This document shows positions 25,363 to 32,682 of a stretch of DNA of 64,000 nucleotides, one piece after another (position 1 is the stretch's first letter; every line of letters starts with the position of its first letter). Source of the DNA: Streptomyces sp. NBC_00576 (lineage in GTDB: Bacteria > Actinomycetota > Actinomycetes > Streptomycetales > Streptomycetaceae); the NCBI RefSeq assembly GCF_036345175.1, contig NZ_CP107780.1, forward strand, positions 8,122,001-8,186,000, in the 5' to 3' direction. The notes under the pieces are model-generated. The model saw only the letters and a list, made by a program, of their open reading frames with translations. It had not been told where the DNA came from and did not search any database. Both the position numbers and the translations under genes were made by a program.

Positions 25363-26592
25363 TCAGAACGCGGCCCGCGCCGAGTAGGCCTCGCGCAACT
25401 GCTGGGCGGTGCGCCGGGCCTGGGCGGAGTGGCGCAGCGAACGGGCCCGGGGCTTGCCGTCGGGACGAGCCCGTCGGGGTGTGTCCTCCTGCGCCGGGGG
25501 CGTCGGTTCCTGCTGTGCGGGCTCGTCCGCCGCCTGGGACGGCGGGGTGAGGAGCACGGTGGGGTGGGCATCCGGGACAGACACATCCGGGATCGTCGTA
25601 GCGGCCGGGGTCTCGTCGTGGGACGGCGCGACTGTCGGATCGAGCGCCGTGGGGGTGGAGGTCCCCGTGCTGTCGGCCGGCGGTGCCGGCAGCAGGGTGG
25701 GGAAGTCCTGGGGTGGTGCGGCGGTGTAGGTGGTGAGACGGCGGCGCGCCTGGGCGAGCTTCAGCCCCTGCGCCTCGACGAGGGCACGGCACTGCTGGAC
25801 GACCTCAGTGAGGGCCGGGCGGTCCTGTGCGTCGTGGGACAACATGGCCGTCAGCAGGGGGACGAGCTCGGGCGGGGCGCCCGTCAGATCGGGGTTGGTC
25901 GCCGGGTCGGTCACCATGTGGAACAGCACGTGGATGTTGTTCGCGTGATACGGCAGATGGCCCGTGGCCGCGAACAGCAGCAGCGCGCCGAGCGCGTACA
26001 CGTCGACGGCGCTCGTCAGCGGCTTCACACCGTTTGCCTGCTCCGGCGGCATGCAGGAAGGCGTACCGACGACCGTGTTGGCGGCGGTGAGGGAAACGCC
26101 CGACTCGGCGAAGACGGCGAGGCCGAAATCGATGATCTTGGGGCCGTTCGGGCCGAGCAGGATGTTCGCGGGCTTCAGATCCCGGTGCAGCAGCCCCTGC
26201 TTGTGCACATAGCCCAGACCCTCGGCGAGCGTCGCCCCGAGTGACAGGACGAGGAGAGCGGGCAGCGGGCCGTGCGTCGACACATGCTTGCCGAGGTCCG
26301 GCCCGTCCACGTACTCGGTGGCCAGCCAGGGCTGCTCCGCCTCCGCGTCCGCGTCGAGGAGCTGCGCGATCCGCGCACCCCAGACCGTCTTGAGGATCTC
26401 GATCTCCTGCGCGAAACGCAGCCGAGCCGTCGAATCGACCACGGACGGCTTGATGACCTTGACCGCTGCGGGTTCGCCGCCCGGCGATTCACCGAGATAC
26501 ACCTGACCCATACCGCCCTGGCCGACCCGGCCGAGCAGCTCAAAGCCGCCGATGTGGGCGGGATCCTCGGGGCTGAGCGGCGTCGTCTGCAC
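25363..26592 (-). CDS. Soluble Ser/Thr protein kinase with Pro-rich tail
   Basis: A 409-residue protein; GTG start with GAAGGA upstream. Kinase domain at residues 15-275: Gly-rich loop VGQGGMGQVYLG, AVKVIK (ATP Lys), HRDLKPANILL, DFGLAVF and VGTPSCMPPEQ, with the usual second Gly-Thr-Pro activation segment. After the kinase comes a Pro/Thr/Ala-rich region and a basic C-terminus (RARPDGKPRARSLRHSAQ); no transmembrane helix or sensor domain, so it is cytoplasmic. It lies on the same strand as the helicase-methylase pair but is separated from it by 215 bp with its own operator. A kinase next to a methylase/helicase recalls PglW-type architecture, but this protein is much smaller. Confidence 0.9.
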   Translation of the reverse strand: MQTTPLSPEDPAHIGGFELLGRVGQGGMGQVYLGESPGGEPAAVKVIKPSVVDSTARLRFAQEIEILKTVWGARIAQLLDADAEAEQPWLATEYVDGPDLGKHVSTHGPLPALLVLSLGATLAEGLGYVHKQGLLHRDLKPANILLGPNGPKIIDFGLAVFAESGVSLTAANTVVGTPSCMPPEQANGVKPLTSAVDVYALGALLLFAATGHLPYHANNIHVLFHMVTDPATNPDLTGAPPELVPLLTAMLSHDAQDRPALTEVVQQCRALVEAQGLKLAQARRRLTTYTAAPPQDFPTLLPAPPADSTGTSTPTALDPTVAPSHDETPAATTIPDVSVPDAHPTVLLTPPSQAADEPAQQEPTPPAQEDTPRRARPDGKPRARSLRHSAQARRTAQQLREAYSARAAF

Positions 26593-26851
26593 TTTTGTCC
26601 TTCGGTCGGGTCCCTCATGGGGGAACTGTCGAAGAGGGTGGGGAACAAGCTAGTCGATACGTCCGACAGCCCGCCGCGTCTGGCGGCCACATCCCCCGGC
26701 GGAGGCCTGCACTCGCTACCGGCTTGGAACAGGTTGCGCACAGCGGTAGCCAGAGGGTCCAGATCGTGGCTGCAACGCACTGGTGATCCGTCGACAGGTG
26801 CGCACCGGATAGGTTCCGCTTCAGACCGTCTTAGCAGTCGGCACTTTTCCG

Positions 26852-26924
26852 GCGTACGGCGCCCAGGTGTTCGGCGCGTTCCGCCGCGTCGCGGAGCGGC
26901 TTGCGGGCGCGGGCGGCGATGAGG
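26852..26924 (-). pseudogene. Short remnant of a LAL-type LuxR regulator gene
   Basis: On the minus strand this reads RARKPLRDAAERAEHLGAV, almost the same as RARKSLREAAERAERLGAV in the intact LAL regulator at 32683-35622; the DNA match runs over about 75 bases (compare 32925-33000). No helix-turn-helix or ATPase part is nearby. It is therefore a scrap of a related regulator left by recombination. Confidence 0.5.
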
Positions 26925-26950
26925 TGGGGGGTTGCTGCGGCTGGAGTTCA

Positions 26951-27244
26951 GTGATGCGGGCTCGGGTCGGCCCGAAGTGCGGGCGCCCGGTGATAAGGGA
27001 GACCTGCGGGCGGGGATTGTTGCTCGTCGAGGCGTTGGCTCATCGGTGGGGAGTTGAGGAACGCGTGGGTGGGATCGGGAAGACGGTGTGGGCCGAGCTG
27101 AAGGCGCCGGACCTCGTGGCCGAGCCCGTGGGGAAGGAGGTCGCGGCGGTTCTGGTGCGGCCTGGGCGGCGGGTGACGGTGTGGGGTGAGTGGCGCGCCT
27201 GCCATCCGCTACGAGGCGACCGTGCTGGTCGCAGTTCTCGGTGA
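26951..27244 (+). pseudogene. C-terminal fragment of an RsbW-like ATP-binding regulator
   Basis: The frame gives GRPVIRETCGRGLLLVEALAHRWGV and IGKTVWAELKAPD (about 26984-27115), the G2 box and last strand of HATPase_c anti-sigma-like proteins that are very common in Streptomyces (usual form ESGRGLLLVEALADRWG). The N-terminal half with the Asn and DxGxG boxes is missing upstream, and Glu-Ser has become Glu-Thr-Cys. A truncated gene, presumably non-functional. Confidence 0.6.
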
Positions 27245-27275
27245 GAGGTTGTGACCAGCATTTTCGCGGCCGACG

Positions 27276-27539
27276 TCAGTCCGTGTAGTGGTATCGAGCC
27301 TTGAGGATCTTGACCTGTTTGTCGTCGGCTCGGTAGACGAGGCGGTGTTCGTCGTCGATGCGTCGCGACCAGTAGCCGGACAGGTCCCCCTTGAGCGGTT
27401 CGGGCTTGCCGATGCCGTTGAACGGGTCGCGCTGGATTTCGGCGATGAGGCGGACGACACGGCGCGTCATCTTGCGGTCGGTCTCCAGCCAGTGCTGGAA
27501 GTCGTCCCAGGCGGCCGGGTCGAAGTTGACGTCCCTCAC
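27276..27539 (-). CDS. yoeB: YoeB/Txe-family mRNA interferase toxin
   Basis: An 87-residue protein of the RelE fold. It has FDPAAWDDFQHWLETDRKM, an IQRDPFNGIGKPEPLKGDLSG block and the C-terminal catalytic pattern YWSRRIDDEHRLVYR...ARYHYTD (in pieces: RRIDDEHRLVY and KARYHYTD), keeping the conserved Glu, Arg, His and final Tyr of YoeB. YoeB cuts mRNA at the ribosome start site. Its ATG overlaps the antitoxin stop by 4 bases (ATGA), giving the usual antitoxin-first coupling. Confidence 0.95.
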   Translation of the reverse strand: MRDVNFDPAAWDDFQHWLETDRKMTRRVVRLIAEIQRDPFNGIGKPEPLKGDLSGYWSRRIDDEHRLVYRADDKQVKILKARYHYTD

Positions 27540-27808
27540 TCCTCACCGGCCAGTTCCTGGAGTTCCTCCAGGGTCTTCGTGACCCCTGTCTGGCCCGCCC
27601 GGTCGCGGGCGACGGCTTCCATGAGACGGCGGGCGTTGGCCGGGGAACGTAGGAGGTAGATGGTCTCCTGCCAGGCGTCGTAGTCCTCTGCGGACATGAG
27701 TATGGCGTCGCCGTTCTTGGAATGGATGCGTACGGGCGCGTGGTCGTCGTTGACCTTCTTGATCAGGGGGAAAAGGTCCCTGCGTGCCTCGCTTGCGGTG
27801 AGGGCCAT
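27536..27808 (-). CDS. yefM: YefM/Phd-family antitoxin
   Basis: A 90-residue antitoxin: TASEARRDLFPLIKKVNDD at the N-terminus and VRIHSKNGDAILMSAEDYDAWQETIYLL in the dimerisation/DNA-binding part (as HSKNGDAILMSAEDYDAW), then the acidic, flexible toxin-binding C-terminus ending ELQELAGEE. The ATG at 27808 is preferred to one 9 bases up because AGAGAGG then lies 9 bases away. Binds its toxin and represses the operon through the GTAC sites just upstream. Confidence 0.93.
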   Translation of the reverse strand: MALTASEARRDLFPLIKKVNDDHAPVRIHSKNGDAILMSAEDYDAWQETIYLLRSPANARRLMEAVARDRAGQTGVTKTLEELQELAGEE

Positions 27809-27831
27809 GACGCACATCCTCTCTCAGACTG

Positions 27832-27872
27832 GTACTTAATACCGTACCGGACTGGTACGGAAATCCGTACGG
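27832..27872. promoter_or_regulatory. YefM-type operator: four phased GTAC cores
   Basis: GTAC occurs at 27832, 27844, 27855 and 27867, that is with 12, 11 and 12 bp spacing, about one helical turn. The middle two form a perfect inverted repeat, CCGTACC then GGTACGG (27842-27848 and 27854-27860), and the last is in CCGTACGG. YefM proteins bind palindromes with a GTAC-type core, so this is the likely autoregulatory operator, 24 to 64 bp upstream of the yefM start. Confidence 0.7.
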
Positions 27873-27936
27873 GAAGCATGGCGAGATACGCCCGGGATAT
27901 CCCGGCAAGCCGTGAGGTGGCGGCGACCCAGCCCCC

Positions 27937-28704
27937 TCACACCGGATAAGCCGTATGAACGATCTTGCACACCGCGACGATGGTGTCCCAGTTGTCGGAG
28001 ACCCAGTCGCCGATCTCCTCGTACCAGCTGCGGTTCTGGATTCCGGCGTCGGAGGCCTCGTCGAGTTGCCGCTTGGCTTCGCCGGCCGCCTCCTCGCGCA
28101 TCTTCCGCGCGTCCTCGGCCATCTTCTTCGCCGCATCCAGCGCGCTGGAGGCCGAGGTGACGTCCGATTGAGCCGAGCTCTGCGCGGACTTGGCGTTCTG
28201 CGCGTCCCGGGTGGCCGCCCGCACCTTCGCCTCGTCGGGTTTGTCGACGTCCTTCGAGCCGGTCGGGTCGTCCTTGTACTTGTCGGCCTCCTTGGTCGCC
28301 CGGCCCATCCACGAGTCGGCGGACGACAGACGGGACTTGGCGGACGAGAGGTCGGACTGCGCCTCCCGCCCCTTGGCGAGTGCCCTGTCCGCGAGCGCCT
28401 GGGCGCGCTCGAGCTGCGGCCAGTACCCCGCGAGCGCGTCCCCGGCCAGGTCGTAGGACTTCTTGAGCTTCTGCAGGTTCTTCGGAACGCTGGAGAACTC
28501 GTCACGGAAGACATCGGCGGTCTTCCCGACCGACGTCAGAATGGCGTCTTCCCCCGCCATCCCCTTCACCAGCCGGAGTGCTTCCGAGACGTCGTCGGCG
28601 AAGTCGTGCAGGATCCTCGCCAGGGACCGTACCCGGGTCGGGTCGCCCGGCGTCGGGTCCTTGTCCAGATCAAGAACGTGCCAGTCCGTCGGCCGATATC
28701 CCAC
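27937..28704 (-). CDS. N-terminal domain of a type VII secreted polymorphic toxin, truncated
   Basis: A 255-residue protein from the GTG at 28704 (GGGGGA 6 bases upstream). It is the long helical N-terminal module of putative T7SS-secreted Streptomyces toxins: YRPTDWHVLDLDKDPTPGDP, then VGKTADVFRDEFSSVPKNLQKL, a repetitive coiled-coil stretch of Ala, Ser, Lys and Asp and the end WYEEIGDWVSDNWDTIVAVC. In full-length relatives a hydrophobic pretoxin region and a C-terminal toxin follow VAVCK; here it stops 8 residues later (IVHTAYPV). The gene was thus cut at about 27,960, probably by a recombination that brought the neighbouring sequence in. Confidence 0.75.
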   Translation of the reverse strand: MGYRPTDWHVLDLDKDPTPGDPTRVRSLARILHDFADDVSEALRLVKGMAGEDAILTSVGKTADVFRDEFSSVPKNLQKLKKSYDLAGDALAGYWPQLERAQALADRALAKGREAQSDLSSAKSRLSSADSWMGRATKEADKYKDDPTGSKDVDKPDEAKVRAATRDAQNAKSAQSSAQSDVTSASSALDAAKKMAEDARKMREEAAGEAKRQLDEASDAGIQNRSWYEEIGDWVSDNWDTIVAVCKIVHTAYPV

Positions 28705-28795
28705 GTTCGTCCCCCGTCGCACTGCTTCACTCAAGGTCACTCAAGGCGCGTATGCCTCAGCAAAGTTACTCGATCCCTGCTCGTAGACTTCGGGC

Positions 28796-29973
28796 GTGAA
28801 CGACAACGATGTGACGCCCGGCGATGCCGCTTCCCATCGGCCCCACTGGGATCGGTCGAGCCCGGCGGAGCTGAAGCAGCTGGCCGAGTCACCCCGGCGG
28901 AACTGTACGAAGCGGCACCGCAGTTGAGCCTCACGGCGTTCGGCGAAGGGCCCGCGGGGCTCTCCGCGGCGCAGGCCGTCGGACGGATCGCCGATGCTCT
29001 CGCCGACACGCGCTCCAGGGACTGCGCGAGGTTTGCCGTGGACGTTGCGGGGCTGCTGCCGGGCGGGCCCGAGGGCCGGGAGGAAGGCGACCGGGTGCGG
29101 CGCTCGGTGGCCGAGAAGCTGGTCAAGGCCCAGCAACTGCGGGATCTGGAAGCTCTGTTCGGGGAGCTGCCGGAGCGGCTCGATGACCCTGCGGTGGAGG
29201 TACGGGCCTGCATCCTCGGCGAGCTCGCCATGATCGGCGCCGGGCGAGGTCGGCCCGTCCTGGATGCCTACGCGGAGAGGCTGCGCGAGCTGGGGCACCC
29301 GCTGGCCCGGTTGCCGAGGACTCGCCTGGACGTCGAGCACCGGTTCGGGGTCCGCGTACGGGGCCTCGGGGCCGTGAAGACCCCCGACCAGCTGCGGTCC
29401 CGCTTCCCGGAGATTCCCCCCACCGACAGGGCCGCCGTGGTCGGACGTACGGCCGTTGAGAGCCCCGACGCCGGGCGCGCGGGGGTGGCTGCCGAGCCCT
29501 TCACCGTCAGTGGCTGGTCCCGGGAGCCCGAGGTGCGTTTCTTCACGTTGGCGGGCCCGCTCGATCCTCGCGACTTCAACATCGCGTTCATCAAGGAACT
29601 GCCCCTGGAGTGCCTGGAGGGTGAGGGCACGCGCCGGGGCGGTGCCCTCACCTGTCACACCACAGTCGACGATGTGATCAATGAACTGTTCGCGGCAGCG
29701 CACAACGGCGGGGTGAACGGCCAGGGGCAGGGTGCCGCGTACGCCCGACTGCACGCCTGGAACAGTCTGTACGCGTTGATGGGGTTGCCCGACGACCTTC
29801 CGTTCCCGGAGGCGGTGCGGCACGCCGCCGACTGTCGGTGGCTGCGTTTCATGGCGTTCACAGACTGGTTCCACCACGACACGGCGGACGTGGCCTTCGC
29901 CGTACTCGATCCTCGTCGTACCCGGGTCGCGGTGCTGGCGGCGACGGACACCGACGCCGACGCCCACTTCTAG
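28796..29973 (+). CDS. DUF6183-like protein, probable frameshift near the start
   Basis: Two frames together give a plausible protein. A GTG at 28796 opens VNDNDVTPGDAASHRPHWDR and SSPAELKQLAES, then that frame ends soon after. Another frame, one base back, continues from about 28885 with VTPAELYEAAPQLSLTAFGE and runs 360 residues to 29973, with WNSLYALMGLPDDLPFPEA and FTDWFHHDTADVAFAVLDP near the end, which recall the Streptomyces DUF6183 family. The long frame itself has no ATG or GTG before the TTG at 28924. Either a one-base frameshift split the gene or translation starts at that TTG. Function unknown. Confidence 0.6.
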
Positions 29974-30195
29974 TTCCGTCACTTCCGTGACAGGGCGACG
30001 CGTTCCTGCCAACTCGGCGCCCCCAGAGGGATCTTGGGCTCGTCAACTGTTGACCCAGCCACCCCACCTAGCAAGACTGATCATGACGTCGGCGGTGAGG
30101 CGAGGCACCCCCGGCTCAAGCGATGAACCGGGGACGCAGGGGATGCAGGGGGGGCGACCAGGGCCGAACAGGCGGCCCTCTAAGGAAAGTTGACG

Positions 30196-32646
30196 ATGAG
30201 ACCCATAGCGATGCCCTCGATGCCCTCGATGCCCGCGCTCCCCCCGATGCCATCAGCCACCAGACTGGTCGCCTCGGCAGCCACCGCGCTGCTCCTGATG
30301 GCCGCCCCACTCACCGCCCCCTCAGCCCTTGCCGCCGCCGCCGACACCCCCACCCCCGGAGCGGCAAGCACCGCGGCCGCCGACCTCACCTGGTCCCCCA
30401 TCACCTTCGGTCAGTCCACCGACCTCAACTTCGCCTCCAACGTGCTCCCCGAGAAGGTCGGCACCAACTACGCCAAGCCCGAGCACCCCGGCACCCTCGA
30501 CGGCCGGATCGAGTTGGAGAGCCGGGGTGGCAAGCTCGCGCCTGGGCACGACGGCCTCACCTTCTACCAGACCGCCCTGAATCCGAAGACCGACAACTTC
30601 GTCCTCACCGCCGACATGACCGTCGAGCAGTTCGGGCCGGAGACCGGGGCAGCCGTCAACTCGGCCGACAGCGCCGGGATCATGGTGCGTGACGTGAACG
30701 GGGCGCCCCGTCAGGAGCCGATGGTTCTGGGGTTCGAAGAGGTGCCCGCCGCCTCCAACATCTTCGGCGCCGGCATGATGAAGACCGGGCTCAGTGGCTT
30801 CAGCCGCACCGGTGTCGTCAAGCCCTACGGCAACCCCGGCGGCGCCCTCAAAGCCACCACCTTCACCAAGGACGCCAAGTACGCGCTGCCCACCGGCACG
30901 CCCGTCACCCTCCGACTGGAGCGCACCGACACCGAGTTCGTGATGTCGGCGACCTTCACACACGCCGGCGAGCCCGCCACCTTCGTGCAGCGGGTGGCCG
31001 GCGCCGACTGGGTTCAGGACATCGATCCCGACCACATGTACGTCGGGTTCTACGCCGCCCGTAACGCCAAGGTCAGCTTCGCCAACGCCCGCCTTGAGCT
31101 GAGCGAGGCGCACACCCAGCCCCGTACGCCGGTTCAGACGACCCCCGTGGCGCCCGCCCTGACGCTGTTCTCGGCGCCCGAGACCAGCACCCGTGACTAC
31201 ACGATCCGGGCACGCCCCAACTACGACGGCACCCTCGTCGTCACCGACACCAGCAGTGGTGAGCGGATCGCCGAGGCGCGGGTAGCCGCGAACGAGATCT
31301 TCGGGCAGCAGGTCCAACTTGCCGCCGATCAGACCGACTTCGTTTTCGATCTGACCTTCACGCCGGACGCGGCCTCGTCTCCCGGTACCCCGGTCAGCAA
31401 GTCGCTCAAGGTTGTCAGGAAGGCGTACGGCGAGAAGGGCGACGGGCGGGTCATCCACGCCTCCCCGGGCGGTACGGGCGCGGGCGCCGGTACCGTCTCC
31501 GATCCCGTCGATCTCGCCACCGCCCTCAAGTACGTCGCGCCGGGCGGTGAGGTGCTCCTGCACGGCGGGACCTATCAGCCGGCCGGCACGCTCAACCTCG
31601 ATGCCTCGTACAGCGGGCTCGACGGGAAGCCCAAGACGCTCAAGCCGTACCGGAACGAGTCGGTCGTCATCGACGGGCGCGACGCCCTCGACGTCGTGCT
31701 GCGGCTCGATGCCGACCACTGGAACGTGCGCGGCTTCCACATCACCCACGCGCAGGCCAACGCCATGCGCGTCAGCGGTAGTTACAACCTCGTCGAGCGG
31801 ATGCTGTTCGACTACAACGGCAACACCGGCTTCCAGATCACCGGCAGCGGCAGCGACCCGGCTCTGTGGCCGTCGTACAACCTCGTCCAGGGCAACGAGT
31901 CGCACGACAACCGGGACGTCGACGACGAGAACGCCGACGGGTTCGCCGCCAAGCTCGGGGTCGGCGCCGGCAACGTCTTCCGGGGGAACATCGCCCACCA
32001 CAACATCGACGACGGCTGGGACCTCTACAACCGTACGAACGAAGGCGCCAACCTGCCGATCACCCTGGTGGACAACGTCGCCTACGCCAACGGCCGCCTG
32101 AGCAACGGGTACGACGAGGACAGCAACCGGGGGAGCGGATTCAAGCTGGGCGGGGAAGGGCTGCCCGTCGACCACGTCGTACGGGGCAACATCGCCTACG
32201 ACAACAACCTCGACGGCTTCACCGACAACTTCAACCCGGGCCGGATGACGCTGACCGGCAACACGTCCTTCGACAACAAGCGGTTCAACTACATCGCCCG
32301 CTTCAATCCGTACTTCACGGCGGACGAGCAGGGCGTCTACCGCGACAATCTCTCCTTCCGCACGGCGGGCGGGCCTGGCGGTGCCGAACCCGTTCGGGAC
32401 TTCCTCTCGGGAGACGTCGACCGTACGAACGTCCTCTTCGACGGGGAACAGGCCGTGAACTCCGACGGTACGACGTTCGCGACGGCCGCCGACTTCTGCT
32501 CGCTCACCCCGCCCGCCACGTACGAACGGAACCGGGACGGCACTCCGCGCCACGGCGCCTTCCTCCGTCCGACCCGCCACAGCCCGTTGAACACGGCGGG
32601 CACGGACGGTTCCGTTGTGGGGGCGCTGGCCGCCGGGCGGCGCTGA
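30196..32646 (+). CDS. Secreted right-handed beta-helix polysaccharide lyase (PL9/pectate lyase-like)
   Basis: An 816-residue protein. ATG at 30196 with AAGGAAAG 7 bases upstream. Residues 1-50 are a signal peptide with a hydrophobic core (LVASAATALLLMAAPL) and an Ala-rich cleavage region. About 60-310 form a beta-sandwich domain (MVLGFEEVP, HMYVGFYAARNAKVSFANA), then a linker domain (RDYTIRARPNYDGTLVV), and from about 415 the parallel beta-helix: GTYQPAGTLNLDASYSG, VIDGRDALDVVLRLD, then repeated N-rich turns (YNGNTGFQI, ESHDNRDVDDENADGFAAK, AHHNIDDGWDLYN, AYDNNLDGFTDN). The Asp clusters could bind Ca. Exopolygalacturonate lyases of family PL9 have this build. Secreted pectin degradation is the likely role. 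Confidence 0.85.
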   Translation: MRPIAMPSMPSMPALPPMPSATRLVASAATALLLMAAPLTAPSALAAAADTPTPGAASTAAADLTWSPITFGQSTDLNFASNVLPEKVGTNYAKPEHPGTLDGRIELESRGGKLAPGHDGLTFYQTALNPKTDNFVLTADMTVEQFGPETGAAVNSADSAGIMVRDVNGAPRQEPMVLGFEEVPAASNIFGAGMMKTGLSGFSRTGVVKPYGNPGGALKATTFTKDAKYALPTGTPVTLRLERTDTEFVMSATFTHAGEPATFVQRVAGADWVQDIDPDHMYVGFYAARNAKVSFANARLELSEAHTQPRTPVQTTPVAPALTLFSAPETSTRDYTIRARPNYDGTLVVTDTSSGERIAEARVAANEIFGQQVQLAADQTDFVFDLTFTPDAASSPGTPVSKSLKVVRKAYGEKGDGRVIHASPGGTGAGAGTVSDPVDLATALKYVAPGGEVLLHGGTYQPAGTLNLDASYSGLDGKPKTLKPYRNESVVIDGRDALDVVLRLDADHWNVRGFHITHAQANAMRVSGSYNLVERMLFDYNGNTGFQITGSGSDPALWPSYNLVQGNESHDNRDVDDENADGFAAKLGVGAGNVFRGNIAHHNIDDGWDLYNRTNEGANLPITLVDNVAYANGRLSNGYDEDSNRGSGFKLGGEGLPVDHVVRGNIAYDNNLDGFTDNFNPGRMTLTGNTSFDNKRFNYIARFNPYFTADEQGVYRDNLSFRTAGGPGGAEPVRDFLSGDVDRTNVLFDGEQAVNSDGTTFATAADFCSLTPPATYERNRDGTPRHGAFLRPTRHSPLNTAGTDGSVVGALAAGRR

Positions 32647-32682
32647 CCGCCAGGCTGTAGTTGTCCTCGCGCGGCTCCGCTT

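Larger units (their letters stand above)
26593..27275. other. Decayed region of about 680 bp with two gene remnants
   Basis: No intact gene. It contains the kinase promoter (26593 to about 26830), a LAL-regulator scrap on the minus strand and a C-terminal piece of an anti-sigma-like ATP-binding protein on the plus strand, each listed separately. Confidence 0.5.

Noticed and set aside
25148..25792. N-terminal extension of 215 residues of the helicase.
   Set aside because: Pro/Arg/His-rich, crosses the palindrome and the kinase gene, and a GTG with GGGAGG in front lies just before the conserved part.
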